The notes: generated from the sequence alone by a model not told the origin. A stretch of DNA of 37,538 nt from Sulfurimonas sp. (GCA_015488615.1 WFNM01000005.1:1-37538), one strand, 5' to 3'; positions 1 through 9,978 are shown, counted from the stretch's first letter. Translations and numbers: made by a program.

Positions 1-659
1 GCGATGAACTGCTCTTCTATCTTGTTTGCCACTTCTGCCTGCGTTGTTTTCACACTCACAGCATCTTTTTGTATGCGTCTGCTCACGGCTAGCACTTCAT
101 TATCATAAGTAGCCGAAAAGAGTAGCGTTTGTTTCTCTTTAGGAGTAAACGCCATCACAGCTTCTACCTCTTCTAAGAAGCCCATATCAAGCATTCTATC
201 CGCTTCATCTAGTACTAACGTTTGTAAGTTTGTTAGTTCTAAACTCTCTTTATTTAAGTGCTTAAGCACCCTACCCGGTGTCCCTACAATGATATGAGCC
301 TGATGTGCAAGAGAGCCTAACTGTTTGCCAAAACTCTCCCCACCTGTTAGCATTAAAATCTTGATATTGTGTTTAAATCGTGCGATACGGCGAAGCTCTT
401 TAGCCACCTGATCGGCTAGTTCACGAGTCGGACAAAGCACCAAAGACTGTACACGAAATCTTTTTACATCAAGTTTAGTGAGAAGCCCTATTCCAAACGC
501 AGCAGTTTTACCACTTCCAGTTTTTGCCTCAGCGATGATGTCTTTTCCATCTAGTATAAGTGGTAAGGTTTGTGCCTGAATAGGAGTCGCGTTTGCATAA
601 CCAAGGGAGTCGAGGGTAGTAAGCATCTCTGCTTCGAGTTGAAGGTCTTTAAAGTTCAT
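1..659 (-). CDS. DEAD-box ATP-dependent RNA helicase, C-terminus beyond the window edge
   Basis: Reverse-strand translation MNFKDLQLEAEMLTTLDSLGYANATPIQAQTLPLILDGKDIIAEAKTGSGKTAAFG...PTRELADQ...GTPGRVLKH...VLDEADRMLDMGF...LLFSAT: Q motif, Walker A, PTRELA, DEAD and SAT motifs. ATG at 657-659; open to the left edge, so absent from the ORF track. Confidence 0.93.
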   Translation of the reverse strand, partial: MNFKDLQLEAEMLTTLDSLGYANATPIQAQTLPLILDGKDIIAEAKTGSGKTAAFGIGLLTKLDVKRFRVQSLVLCPTRELADQVAKELRRIARFKHNIKILMLTGGESFGKQLGSLAHQAHIIVGTPGRVLKHLNKESLELTNLQTLVLDEADRMLDMGFLEEVEAVMAFTPKEKQTLLFSATYDNEVLAVSRRIQKDAVSVKTTQAEVANKIEEQFI

Positions 660-671
660 AGTGTTATCTTT

Positions 672-1469
672 TTATGGAATTATACCCTTATTCTTAAACT
701 GATACATCATAAGTGATGCCGCAACACCTACATTGAAGCTTTTTACACCCTCTTGCATCTCAATAGTTACGACCTCATCACAAAGTTCTAAGATGTCTTT
801 TGCAATTCCTCTACCCTCATGCCCCATTACAAGTACCCATTTTTGAGGTGTTTGAACATGACTAAGTTGAGTAGAATTTTCTTCCACCTCTGCTGCAAAA
901 ACTCTATAGCCTTTTGCTTGCAACGCCACTATACTATACTTTATATCTTCATGAACGTGTGTTCTTATCTTCGTTGCATATCCCATAGAAACGCGAAGAG
1001 CACGACGGTTGAAAGGATGTGGAGTTTCATTTGCTATGATGAGAGAGTTCACACCAAGAGCAGCACAACTTCTCACGATAGAGCCAACATTTTCAGCAGA
1101 GGTAATACCATCGAGCAGTAAAACTTCATTACCTAGAGCATCTATAGTTACATCATCAGGGCGAATCCCATGCATCATGCAGTTATGGTGTATCTTATGC
1201 CCTACAATCTTTTTCATCTCTTCTTTTGTGGTAAGATATTTTTTGGGAATATTTTTATTTTCTAGTAGTTCTGAAAACTCATCATAGTACTCCTGCGTTG
1301 CAAGCATACTAATGACCTCAACATCGGACTCTAAAACAAGGTTAACTACCTTTGGCGAGTCGGCTATAAAACTGCCATCTTCTCTAAATGCAGATTCTCT
1401 AAGAGAGCTATATATCTCAAGCTCTGGTATCTCTATACTCTCTAGTTTAAGCAGCATTAGGATTTTCAA
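672..1469 (-). CDS. TrmH/SpoU family RNA methyltransferase
   Basis: ORF with SpoU motifs: LLDGITSAENVGSIVRSCAALGVNSLIIA, VLVMGHEGRGIAKDILELCDEVVTIEM, SFNVGVAASLMMYQF. Confidence 0.9.
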   Translation of the reverse strand: MKILMLLKLESIEIPELEIYSSLRESAFREDGSFIADSPKVVNLVLESDVEVISMLATQEYYDEFSELLENKNIPKKYLTTKEEMKKIVGHKIHHNCMMHGIRPDDVTIDALGNEVLLLDGITSAENVGSIVRSCAALGVNSLIIANETPHPFNRRALRVSMGYATKIRTHVHEDIKYSIVALQAKGYRVFAAEVEENSTQLSHVQTPQKWVLVMGHEGRGIAKDILELCDEVVTIEMQEGVKSFNVGVAASLMMYQFKNKGIIP

Positions 1470-2676
1470 ACTTATTCACACTACGCATAGACTCTAAAGC
1501 AATATGTTCTACAACTTCCATCTCAAGATGATGCTTTCTCTCAAATTCGTGAATAGCTTCAGTGTTAAAATCTTCTATATCTTCAACAAGTTGATAAATT
1601 TTGCCAAGAACTCCCTCTTTATAAAGTAGTGCTAATTCTACTTCTTCAGAGATATTAAGATGTTGGAGTATCTCTTCAAGCTCCACACCAAAAACGGTAT
1701 CCATAAGTGAAAGGACTCCGACAAAGTAGGCCTCTCCTATCCTATTACTTCTCGCTGAAGGCTCTACAGCTTTTAAAATATTTTCCATGAGTTCCGTACG
1801 ATTTTTTACCATAAGCATAAGAGGAGAATGTCCACTCTTACTTACTGACTTGGAGTATATCATCAGCATTAACCATTGACCTAAAGGCATACGTCCTACA
1901 AGTGTAAGTATATGGTGGATACTCGATATTTTATTACGAAACGCGAAGGATCCAGAATTTATAAACTGTAAAAGCTGTACGGTAATCTCATAATTAAGTT
2001 CAAATTCTTTAGTAAGTTCATCGATACTTACATCATCCATAAGGAGATTGTAAAGCTTGAGTACAGACATTCTAGAGGGTTCAAATGCGGCATTTTCTAA
2101 GATTTTTGGCTTAGAGAAGAAGTAGCCTTGAAACCAGTCACATCCTAGCTCTTTAGCTTCTGTGTACTCATGAAGTTCTGAGACATTGTCAGCTACAACT
2201 TTTATGCCCTCTTCATGAAACTTTACAATCATCTCTTTGAGTTGCGGAAAAGAACTCTCTGTTATATTTACTTTTACAAAGGCAAGTTTTTCAAGCACAT
2301 GATCATACTTATGCATACTCTCTGCGTTTATGATGAATTTATCTATAGCGAGGAGATAGCCTTTTGCATGAAGAGCATCTAGTCGTTCACATACTCTATC
2401 TGTCATCTCAACCTCATCTAAGATACTAAAAATAAAAAACTCTTTGGGGATAGAGTAGATAATATCATGCATCAAAAACTTTTCGCTTATCTTCACAAAA
2501 CCTCTTCTCTCACCAAGTAGTGCATGTGTACCAAATTTATTCAGAACATGGTTAATCACTGTAGCACTCGTGCATCTGTTTAGGATAGTCTCACCACCAC
2601 TGTAGAGTATCTCATAAGCACAAAGTTCGGAGTTAGAATCAAGAATAGGCTGGCGACCTAAAGAAATGTTTGGCAT
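1447..2676 (-). CDS. EAL-HDOD (YuxH-type) signalling protein with degenerate EAL motifs
   Basis: N-terminal EAL-like fold (LGRQPILDSNSELCAYEILYSG, GCDWFQGYFFSKPKIL) followed by an HDOD-like helical region (LLQFINSGSFAFRNKISSIHHILTLVGRMPLGQWLMLMIYS). Confidence 0.82.
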   Translation of the reverse strand: MPNISLGRQPILDSNSELCAYEILYSGGETILNRCTSATVINHVLNKFGTHALLGERRGFVKISEKFLMHDIIYSIPKEFFIFSILDEVEMTDRVCERLDALHAKGYLLAIDKFIINAESMHKYDHVLEKLAFVKVNITESSFPQLKEMIVKFHEEGIKVVADNVSELHEYTEAKELGCDWFQGYFFSKPKILENAAFEPSRMSVLKLYNLLMDDVSIDELTKEFELNYEITVQLLQFINSGSFAFRNKISSIHHILTLVGRMPLGQWLMLMIYSKSVSKSGHSPLMLMVKNRTELMENILKAVEPSARSNRIGEAYFVGVLSLMDTVFGVELEEILQHLNISEEVELALLYKEGVLGKIYQLVEDIEDFNTEAIHEFERKHHLEMEVVEHIALESMRSVNKFENPNAA

Positions 2677-2759
2677 GAATGTTTCCCGTATAATTTTTGA
2701 TGATATATTGTATCGAATTATGTTAAAATAAACGATGAAATTTTATAAAGGTGTGTGCT

Positions 2760-3324
2760 ATGAATATTCTCCTGATGGAAGATGATCCTGTTCTCTCAGA
2801 TATACTACTCGACTTTTTACATGAAAGTTAGTCTGTTGATTATGCTTTTAACTCTGAGGAGATACACACACAACTCTCAAAAAAAAAGTATGACCTTTTC
2901 ATTTTCGATATAAATGTCACAGGACAAAATGGCCTTGAACTTTTAGAAGAACTTCGTGAGTATAAGGATACTACTCCTACTATTTTTATAACTGCATACA
3001 CAGATACAGCCTATCTCAAGAGGAGTTTGTCAAAGACACTACTCATGAGTTAAATACTCCTATCACCGCATTAATGATGTCTACCTCACGACTAAAAACA
3101 AAAAAAACATTACTGTTACAGAAGATCTGGAGTCTTGTCCTCTTAGCATAGCCCCTACAAAAGCAAAGATGCTCATCAATAATCTTCTTAGTAATAGTAT
3201 AAAATACTCCACACTAAACACAAGTATCTCGCTTGTAGAGTCTATAGTTAAAGAGCATGAGTACAGACTTGAAATAGATGCAGAAGTCAGAGAAGGAACG
3301 TCCATTACACTTCATTTTAGCTAA
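2760..3324 (+). pseudogene. Decayed two-component system: response-regulator receiver joined to histidine-kinase fragments
   Basis: Frame of 2760: MNILLMEDDPVLSDILLDFLHES*SVDYAFNSEEIHTQLSKKKYDLFIFDINVTGQNGLELLEELREYKDTTPTIFITAYTDTAYLK with TAG at 2829. Shifted frame: EFVKDTTHELNTPITALMMSTSRLKTKK (H-box). Third frame after A7 at 3101-3107: PTKAKMLINNLLSNSIKYS (N-box), ending ITLHFS*. Confidence 0.85.
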
Positions 3325-4405
3325 TAATATGCCCGATATACTGACTCATATTGTCTAATATTTCTCTTCCCCTACGAAAACCTAGACCACAGGCATAGTC
3401 ACTATAAAAAACACCTGCTTGATAGTAAAGTCCTTCTGCATCTTGCACAAATGGTATGTACTCTTGATAAACAGACTTATACTGCTCATATTCCCCCTTT
3501 GTTAGCAAAATAGTTTTTGCATTCTCGACTATCTCTATATTTGCACCCTCCCGTCCAAACATTCTCTTACGAACATACTTTTTCTCTATGGGCTCAAAAC
3601 TTGCTTCTAAGAGGTAAGGTGAGTCTGGAAAAAGTTTGTAGAGAATAGCAAGCATTCCTTTTGATTGATAAAGTAGTGTATAGGCAGGATTTATCATAGT
3701 TGTCTTTGCGTTTGCTTCAAACTCCTCCATATCTTCCCATGGGTAGAGCTTAAAAAAGAAGTCATACTCTGCATTAAGATCTATATCTTCTAAAGTAGAA
3801 TAGTTAGTGAGAAGCCCTGCATCTTTTGCCATACTCTCTAAAAGTTTTGTTGTTACTTTTTCCTCTTCTATGCCCTCTACACTTGCAAAAACAAAGGGGC
3901 TAAATGCACCTTTTTTACTCTTTACTATTTTTTGAAGTTTTGCAGATAGAGCCTCATAGATTCTGTTAAATTGCTCACTCTCTTGCAAATTGTTATACTC
4001 AAAAAGCATCGCCTGCACGACTGAACTCTCAAAAAGTAGAGTTGCCGTATCTGCATTAAACTCTATGAGTTTTATAGGCTTGGAGTCTATGCCTCCTGAA
4101 AGGTCAAAACGCCCATAAAGATGCTTATCTCTATCTTCTTGCCATGATTTTTTTATCTGAGGAATAAGTGATTGAGGAATGTCGAGTGCATCAAAAAGTT
4201 TATGCTCTATGACATATGCTGCACCCTTTTCATACATAGTATAGAGTTCTTCAGTAGCTGTTGCATAAGCCTCGGCCTCCTCTTTTTGTATCTCAATGAG
4301 TTGCTCTTTTACAAGGTACTCTAGTTCACCATCATGGTGCCAGCTAAAGCCAACTTTTTCTAAAAGTTCGTTTGGGATGGGAGCAATACTCTGAAAACTT
4401 GGCAC
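3317..4405 (-). CDS. Glutathionylspermidine synthase family protein (ATP-grasp-like)
   Basis: Family-like sequence: RFDLSGGIDSKPIKLIEFNADTATLLFESSVVQ, FFFKLYPWEDM, NPAYTLLYQSKGMLAILYKLFPDSPYLLEA, VRKRMFGREGANIEI. Confidence 0.8.
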   Translation of the reverse strand: MPSFQSIAPIPNELLEKVGFSWHHDGELEYLVKEQLIEIQKEEAEAYATATEELYTMYEKGAAYVIEHKLFDALDIPQSLIPQIKKSWQEDRDKHLYGRFDLSGGIDSKPIKLIEFNADTATLLFESSVVQAMLFEYNNLQESEQFNRIYEALSAKLQKIVKSKKGAFSPFVFASVEGIEEEKVTTKLLESMAKDAGLLTNYSTLEDIDLNAEYDFFFKLYPWEDMEEFEANAKTTMINPAYTLLYQSKGMLAILYKLFPDSPYLLEASFEPIEKKYVRKRMFGREGANIEIVENAKTILLTKGEYEQYKSVYQEYIPFVQDAEGLYYQAGVFYSDYACGLGFRRGREILDNMSQYIGHIIS

Positions 4406-5298
4406 TACTCGTACTCTACTTGCATCTGAGAGCCGTTCATCTCGCTCTTGTCAAAGCTTTGAGATTTTCCCCAAAATGAGATAATTTTTTGTAAAAGTTT
4501 TGCAGCAAAAACTTGTGAGACATTGGAAGCTTCTGGAATAAGTTCTACTATATCTGCACCCTTTATCTCTATATTTTTATTTGCAAAAAGTGTCTCTAAG
4601 ATATCTAATGCCAAGAACCAATCTATTCCACCCGGTTGTGGTGTTCCTACACCAGCAACGCAGGCTGGATTAAAAGCATCCATATCTATGCTTAAATAAA
4701 CATCCCCTTCTAAGTTTTTTATATGCTCTAAAAGTTCTTCTTGTGCTTTAGATTTTTGCAAAATGCGGTCAGAAAAGAAAGTTATATTTTCATCTTCTTC
4801 TATACGTTTAGCCTCACTCTCAAAAATAGAGCGCACCCCTACAAGAATAATTTTATGCCCTTGATCTAGGAGATGATGTGTTGGTGTAGCATGAGAATAG
4901 ATAGACCCTTGATAACTTTCACGCATATCGGCATGAGCATCGAGAAAAAGAATAGTCGCATTTTTATCCAAAACACTTGCTGTAATTTGAGGAGTGATAG
5001 AGTGTTCACCTCCAAGTGAAATAAGTAGTTTCTTCGAGCTTTTTACATTCAACATGTCAATAACATTAGTGATACTATTATACTCTAATACAGGCTTTTC
5101 AACACGAAGTTTCATATACTTCGTAGGTGACCACTTTGCATCCTCTTCATAAAACTCAAGATCATCGCCAATACCCAAAATAGCCTCAGGCCCTCCAGCA
5201 GTTCCTACTTTTCCTGAAACTGTTTTCTCATAAGGAATGGGAAGGATGATTACATCAGCATCTTCTAGTGTCGTGTTTGGTAGGGATTGGTACTGCAT
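4405..5298 (-). CDS. speB: Agmatinase / ureohydrolase family protein
   Basis: Ureohydrolase metal-binding motifs: SLGGEHSITPQI, FLDAHADMRESYQGSIYSHATPTHHLLD, DVYLSIDMDAFNPACVAGVGTPQPGGIDW. Confidence 0.9.
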   Translation of the reverse strand: MQYQSLPNTTLEDADVIILPIPYEKTVSGKVGTAGGPEAILGIGDDLEFYEEDAKWSPTKYMKLRVEKPVLEYNSITNVIDMLNVKSSKKLLISLGGEHSITPQITASVLDKNATILFLDAHADMRESYQGSIYSHATPTHHLLDQGHKIILVGVRSIFESEAKRIEEDENITFFSDRILQKSKAQEELLEHIKNLEGDVYLSIDMDAFNPACVAGVGTPQPGGIDWFLALDILETLFANKNIEIKGADIVELIPEASNVSQVFAAKLLQKIISFWGKSQSFDKSEMNGSQMQVEYE

Positions 5299-5485
5299 AA
5301 ATATTCTCTTTTCCTGTTTTAAAATGCTTTTATTAAATACATCAAGCTCAGTTATTAATATATTGTAGTATACAGTAAATATATAAATCCATTTAAAAAT
5401 TCAGAAAAAGAAGTCTAGTTTACTTAATATTATCAATTAAGTTCTATAATTTTGTTTAATAAACTTGATAGACAAAGGATAAAGT

Positions 5486-6538
5486 ATGAAAAGAAAGATT
5501 GTGATTTCAACACTATTGGCAGGTATTCTCCTTTCAACATCTGCACTCTCTGCAAACATGACTGATTCAGTAGCTTCACAAGAAGCTAAGGTGCTCAATA
5601 ACCCTAACTCAGTAAAAGGGCATGCTATGTCAGTGGCACAAGTAAAAAATACTCGCCAAAAAGATGCATACCAAACAAGAATGGATATGGGAAATTTCAG
5701 AACAGAGTCGAGACAAGATGAGGCAAACAAACTTAAATCTATCGTAAGCAAAGCAGCTACACAACATAGATTAGCTCTCAAAAAAGCACCTCAAGAGGTA
5801 GCAGATGGTTTACAAGAAACGGTAACAGCATTAAGAGCATTACAAAAAAATCAAGTACAACCTGCTAAAGAAGCTCTTAAAAAAGCTACAAAACTTTTTG
5901 ATAAAGCCTTAAAAAAGGATCCACAACTCGCACTTGTCCCTATTGCAGATGAGATTCAGGTAAATGATTTTACGGGTGACTCTAAACTCGTTAGACATAT
6001 CATAGAATCAGTAGAGTCTTTACTTAAAGATAATGATACACAAGTAGCAAGAAGTATGCTTCTTCCTCTACAAGATGAAATGGAAATGAAAACAGAATTT
6101 ATACCAATGGGTGCATATCCACTCGCCACAAAAGAGGCTCTAAAAATACTTAATAAAGGTAATACTAAGTTAGCATTTACAACTTTAGCTACAGCTCTTA
6201 ATGGTATCGTAACACAAATAGTAATATTACCTATACCTCTTCTTACAGCACAAAACTTAGTTTTAGAGGCGTCAAAGCTTGATAAATCAAATAAAAAAGG
6301 TGCACTTAAACTCCTCTCTGTTGCAGATGATGAACTTGAAAAAGCAATTTTATTAGGTTACACGAAACGACATACAGCAGAGTATGCAAACTTACAAACG
6401 CAGATAAAAAAGATTAAAACAGAGATAAAAGGGAAAAATAGAGTTGTAAAATATTATGACCATATCAAAAATGACTTTAAATCTCTAATCTCTAAACATG
6501 AAAAAGAGAATACAACAAAAAATCCTGCTAAAGTTTAA
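5486..6538 (+). CDS. YfdX family periplasmic protein
   Basis: N-terminal signal peptide (MKRKIVISTLLAGILLSTSALSA) and YfdX-like repeats (ETVTALRALQKNQVQPAKEALKKATKLFDKALKKDP..., PLATKEALKILNKGNTKLAFTTLATALNGIV). Confidence 0.72.
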   Translation: MKRKIVISTLLAGILLSTSALSANMTDSVASQEAKVLNNPNSVKGHAMSVAQVKNTRQKDAYQTRMDMGNFRTESRQDEANKLKSIVSKAATQHRLALKKAPQEVADGLQETVTALRALQKNQVQPAKEALKKATKLFDKALKKDPQLALVPIADEIQVNDFTGDSKLVRHIIESVESLLKDNDTQVARSMLLPLQDEMEMKTEFIPMGAYPLATKEALKILNKGNTKLAFTTLATALNGIVTQIVILPIPLLTAQNLVLEASKLDKSNKKGALKLLSVADDELEKAILLGYTKRHTAEYANLQTQIKKIKTEIKGKNRVVKYYDHIKNDFKSLISKHEKENTTKNPAKV

Positions 6539-6620
6539 ATACAATCTCACTCCCTCTCGCCGGAGATGGAATGTATACAATAAAGGTTATACCTCAGAAG
6601 AAGTTTTAACCAGTAAAGCA

Positions 6621-6641
6621 TACCGGTTAAAACCGGTGTTA
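6621..6641 (+). repeat. Intergenic palindromic repeat, copy 1 (TACCGGTTAAAACCGGTGTTA)
   Basis: Matches the copies at 11538 and 11614. Lies 15 bp from the bioA stop and is followed by GTAACAC (6644-6650), forming GTGTTA-GAG-TAACAC. Confidence 0.85.
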
Positions 6642-6655
6642 GAGTAACACAGAAT

Positions 6656-7936
6656 TCAGTCGCTAATACTCTTTTCAAATGCTTCTATAACTTCATAGAT
6701 AGCCTTAGTGAGATGCGAAAGCTCACTCTTCTCTATCACATAAGGTGGCATAATATACACAAGGCGTAAAAATGGTCGTACCCAAACACCGCGTTTAATA
6801 AACTCCGGAGTCATCCAAGCAAGATCAACATCCTCATTAAGCTCAACCACACCAATAGCACCTAAAGTTCGTACCTCTTTTACTATCTCAAGTTTTTCAC
6901 ATCGACTTAACTCATTTTCTAGTTGCATTTGTATCTTTGTCACTCGATCCTGCCAAGGCGAAGCGAGAAGAAGCTCTAAGCTCGCGTTTGCAACTGAACA
7001 AGCCAGAGGATTTGCCATAAAGGTTGGGCCATGCATGAGGACATTGCCATTTGCTTCAACTCCTTGCATCACTTTTTTACTTGTAAGTGTCGCTGCAAGG
7101 GACATATAGCCACCAGTGAGTGCTTTTCCGACACAGAGTATATCAGGTGCAATATCTGCATACTCATAGGCGAAAAGTTTTCCTGTTCGCCCAAAACCTG
7201 TTGCTATCTCATCGAGGATAAAAAGTACATCATATTCTCTACACAACTCAGCTACACGTTTGACAAACATCGGCGAGTAAATTCGCATCCCTCCTGCACC
7301 TTGCACTACTGGCTCTAAGATAACAGCAGCTATCTCACTATGATGTGTTTGAAGTTTTGACTTAAAATCCTCTATATACTTTTCATCCCACTCCTCACCA
7401 AACATACATGCCGGAGCTTCTGCAAAGATATTTTTATGTAAAACTCCTTCAAACGCAGTGTGCATCCCCGTCACAGGATCACAAACACTCATCGCTCCAA
7501 AGGTATCACCATGGTAGCCATTTCTAAACGCCAGAATTTTTGTTTTATTTGGGATATTTTGTGAGCTGTAGTATTGAAACGCCATCTTTAACGCCACCTC
7601 AACACTCACACTTCCACTATCACTAAAGAAGATATGCTCTAGGCTCTCATCAGTAATGCGAAGTAGTGTTTGTGCTAACTTGATAGCCGGTTCATGTGTC
7701 AAACCACCAAACATCACATGACTCATTTTTGAGAGTTGCTCAGAGGCGGCTGCATTTAACTCAGGCACATTATAGCCATGGATAACAGACCACCAAGAGC
7801 TCATCCCATCGATGACTTTCTTGCCATCTTCAAGCTCTAAGTAAACGCCATCAGCAGACTTTACAAGTTGCATATCACTAGAGGGAACGGAGGGAGCATA
7901 GGGGTGGAGTATGTGATTTGTATCAAAGTTTTTCAT
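6656..7936 (-). CDS. bioA: Adenosylmethionine-8-amino-7-oxononanoate aminotransferase
   Basis: HILHPYAPSV, VIDGMSSWWSVIHGYN, FFSDSGSVSVEVALKMA, RNGYHGDTFGAMSVCD, LILDEIATGFGRTGKLFAYE, CVGKALTGGYMSLAATL; characteristic of BioA. Confidence 0.95.
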   Translation of the reverse strand: MKNFDTNHILHPYAPSVPSSDMQLVKSADGVYLELEDGKKVIDGMSSWWSVIHGYNVPELNAAASEQLSKMSHVMFGGLTHEPAIKLAQTLLRITDESLEHIFFSDSGSVSVEVALKMAFQYYSSQNIPNKTKILAFRNGYHGDTFGAMSVCDPVTGMHTAFEGVLHKNIFAEAPACMFGEEWDEKYIEDFKSKLQTHHSEIAAVILEPVVQGAGGMRIYSPMFVKRVAELCREYDVLFILDEIATGFGRTGKLFAYEYADIAPDILCVGKALTGGYMSLAATLTSKKVMQGVEANGNVLMHGPTFMANPLACSVANASLELLLASPWQDRVTKIQMQLENELSRCEKLEIVKEVRTLGAIGVVELNEDVDLAWMTPEFIKRGVWVRPFLRLVYIMPPYVIEKSELSHLTKAIYEVIEAFEKSISD

Positions 7937-7998
7937 GATGCTATTATACAGAGTCTTTACTTAGGCTACTACTATTTCCTCTCTAACTAAGAGGCATG

Positions 7999-9423
7999 TT
8001 AACCTACTTCTTCTATCATACTATCTAGTAAAACAAAAAGTTCACTGCTTGCTTGCTCCATCACTGTAAAATCTTTTATTATTGTATCTTTATTGATAAC
8101 ACAACTATCTGTTCCATCTACAAACTTCATAGTCTCGAGTACATTATTATGCACAATAGTATGTGGTTTCACTAGCTGTTTATAACTTGGAGTATTTCCA
8201 AACATTGATTTGCCTTCGCCCTCATACCATTTACCAAGACGACAATCATGATGATTTCCAAAGTTTGCAATAGTTTTTCCAAGGTTTATAGAAGTGTAAG
8301 CATTTGTTTTAAACAAAATATGGTCTATCATGATAAGATTTATAAGAATACGGCTATGAATCCCTCGGATATCTTTGTCTATTACCTCATTTGTATCACG
8401 GAGTTCATTCATGCTATGACCAAATGTAGCCATAAGGTCACTAAACTCTTGCACTACATCTCGCATTGATTCTGAACTTTGGCTCATCTCCATACTCTCT
8501 TGTTGCAAGACTTGCACCGTTGCTTTTATTTCACCTGTCGCTTTTTGCGTTCTCTCTGCTAGTTTTCTTACCTCATCAGCAACTACAGCAAAACCTCGTC
8601 CATGTTCACCTGCTCGTGCTGCTTCTATGGCTGCGTTTAATGCAAGGAGATTTGTCTGGTCAGATATGTCACTGATAAGGTTTATAACCTCTGTTATCTC
8701 TTTTGTTCTATCTTCAAGAGAGAGGGTTGATTGGGCATTGGAGTCTAAAAGTTCATTAAGTCCTGAGAGTTTTTCTCCAACCCCTTCTGCTTCTTCTGCC
8801 CGCTCTATACTCATTTGTGTTGAATCTTTTACTTTTTTAGAGATAGAATCTAATAGTTCAGTATTTGAACTAAAACTTGTTTGTAGAAATTGAAGTTGTT
8901 CATTATTTTTATTGACACCGTTTAAGGTGGAATCTAACTCCGATTTTTGATTTGCCATATAACTCTCATGCATAGCATCAATACTTTTGTTTACATTCTC
9001 TCCAGCATATGTAAAAGCACTATTTAACCCTTGTGCATTAAACTTTCTAAAGTACTCATGCTCTGTTGCATACTCCACGGAAGTACCCATCTCCCGCATA
9101 AAAGTTTCCATCTGGTCAAGAAGATTGTTGACAGCATGGCAGATAGCACCTGCATCACCTTGGTCAAAAATACCAGTAGCTCTTGCTTCAAGATTTCCTT
9201 TAAGTGCTTCGCTTAACACATATGTAGAGCTTTGCATACAAGATTTGAGTCCTGCTATCGCTTTGTTAAAAAACACTCCAACAATGAGGATAATTCCCAA
9301 TATAATTGTATCAACTAGACTAAACCCATCAATAAAGAACATAAGAACATAATCAACAATAAAAAGGACAACTATCACATAGCCTAAAATTACCAACCTA
9401 GAAAGATAAGATGAATTTGTCAT
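7999..9423 (-). CDS. Methyl-accepting chemotaxis protein with C-terminal CZB-like domain (CetA-like)
   Basis: N-terminal TM hairpin with almost no periplasmic loop. MCP hairpin signature [48 protein letters not shown]-terminal [14 protein letters not shown] (CZB). SD ggaggt just upstream of ATG. Confidence 0.9.
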   Translation of the reverse strand: MTNSSYLSRLVILGYVIVVLFIVDYVLMFFIDGFSLVDTIILGIILIVGVFFNKAIAGLKSCMQSSTYVLSEALKGNLEARATGIFDQGDAGAICHAVNNLLDQMETFMREMGTSVEYATEHEYFRKFNAQGLNSAFTYAGENVNKSIDAMHESYMANQKSELDSTLNGVNKNNEQLQFLQTSFSSNTELLDSISKKVKDSTQMSIERAEEAEGVGEKLSGLNELLDSNAQSTLSLEDRTKEITEVINLISDISDQTNLLALNAAIEAARAGEHGRGFAVVADEVRKLAERTQKATGEIKATVQVLQQESMEMSQSSESMRDVVQEFSDLMATFGHSMNELRDTNEVIDKDIRGIHSRILINLIMIDHILFKTNAYTSINLGKTIANFGNHHDCRLGKWYEGEGKSMFGNTPSYKQLVKPHTIVHNNVLETMKFVDGTDSCVINKDTIIKDFTVMEQASSELFVLLDSMIEEVG

Positions 9424-9880
9424 AACGACCTCCTTGTTTTTCTAAAAGTGTAGAAAGTATTTTTAAAGAAGCATCCATCCCACCACTTTTTTCAGCTCTA
9501 AGAAGCTGCTTATAGAGTGGTTTGATAATATTTAAAGCCTGCTCGCTTGGTTTTCTTCTTACTGAGTAATACCCAACAATTTTTCCATTAGCATCATAAG
9601 AGGGTGTTACATTGGCTAAAACCCAGTAATAATCACCATTTTTTGATTTGTTCATCACATAAGCATTTATCTCTTTGCCTGCTTGTATATAATCCCACAA
9701 GAGCTTAAAAATAATACGCGGCATATCTGGATGTCTTACAATGTTGTGTGGTTTTCCCAGTATTTCTGTTTCTGCATAACCAGCAAGCTTCATAAAAAGC
9801 TCATTCCCATAGGTTATACGACCTTTTATATCTGTTTTTGAGATAATAATCTCAGAGTCTAAAAATGTAAGTTCTGCCAT
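9398..9880 (-). CDS. Aer/CetB-type PAS domain protein
   Basis: Aer-like [96 protein letters not shown]. Overlaps the MCP start by 26 bp. Confidence 0.88.
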   Translation of the reverse strand: MAELTFLDSEIIISKTDIKGRITYGNELFMKLAGYAETEILGKPHNIVRHPDMPRIIFKLLWDYIQAGKEINAYVMNKSKNGDYYWVLANVTPSYDANGKIVGYYSVRRKPSEQALNIIKPLYKQLLRAEKSGGMDASLKILSTLLEKQGGRYDKFILSF

Positions 9881-9914
9881 AGTTGCTCTTTGTATAAAGA
9901 TAATTTATGATGAA

Positions 9915-9920
9915 ATTATA
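9915..9920 (-). promoter_or_regulatory. Predicted -10 hexamer (TATAAT) for the PAS-MCP operon
   Basis: Reverse complement of attata at 9915-9920; 18 bp separates it from the upstream G9/C9 tract. Confidence 0.45.
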
Positions 9921-9938
9921 TAACTTTTATGGCTATAT

Positions 9939-9947
9939 GGGGGGGGG
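9939..9947. repeat. G9 homopolymer tract (C9 on the sense strand of the PAS-MCP operon)
   Basis: ctatatGGGGGGGGGtaataac, in an otherwise AT-rich intergenic region at the -35 position of the predicted promoter. Confidence 0.9.
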
Positions 9948-9978
9948 TAATAACTCTAATGTCACATTACAGAGACAA

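Noticed and set aside
819-1497. Plus-strand ORFs antisense to the SpoU methyltransferase (819-1121, 1009-1287, 1312-1497)
   Set aside because: Fully opposite a well-supported CDS, no family resemblance; typical shadow ORFs.
3081-3305. Minus-strand 74-aa ORF over the two-component remnant
   Set aside because: The opposite strand carries recognisable histidine-kinase motifs; this ORF has none.
8248-9352. Several plus-strand ORFs antisense to the chemoreceptor
   Set aside because: Shadow ORFs of a long, motif-rich MCP gene.
9398-9423. Possible programmed frameshift joining PAS and MCP ORFs into one Aer protein
   Set aside because: The MCP has its own GGAGGT SD and ATG in the overlap, and separate PAS and MCP proteins match the CetA/CetB arrangement, so translational coupling is simpler.
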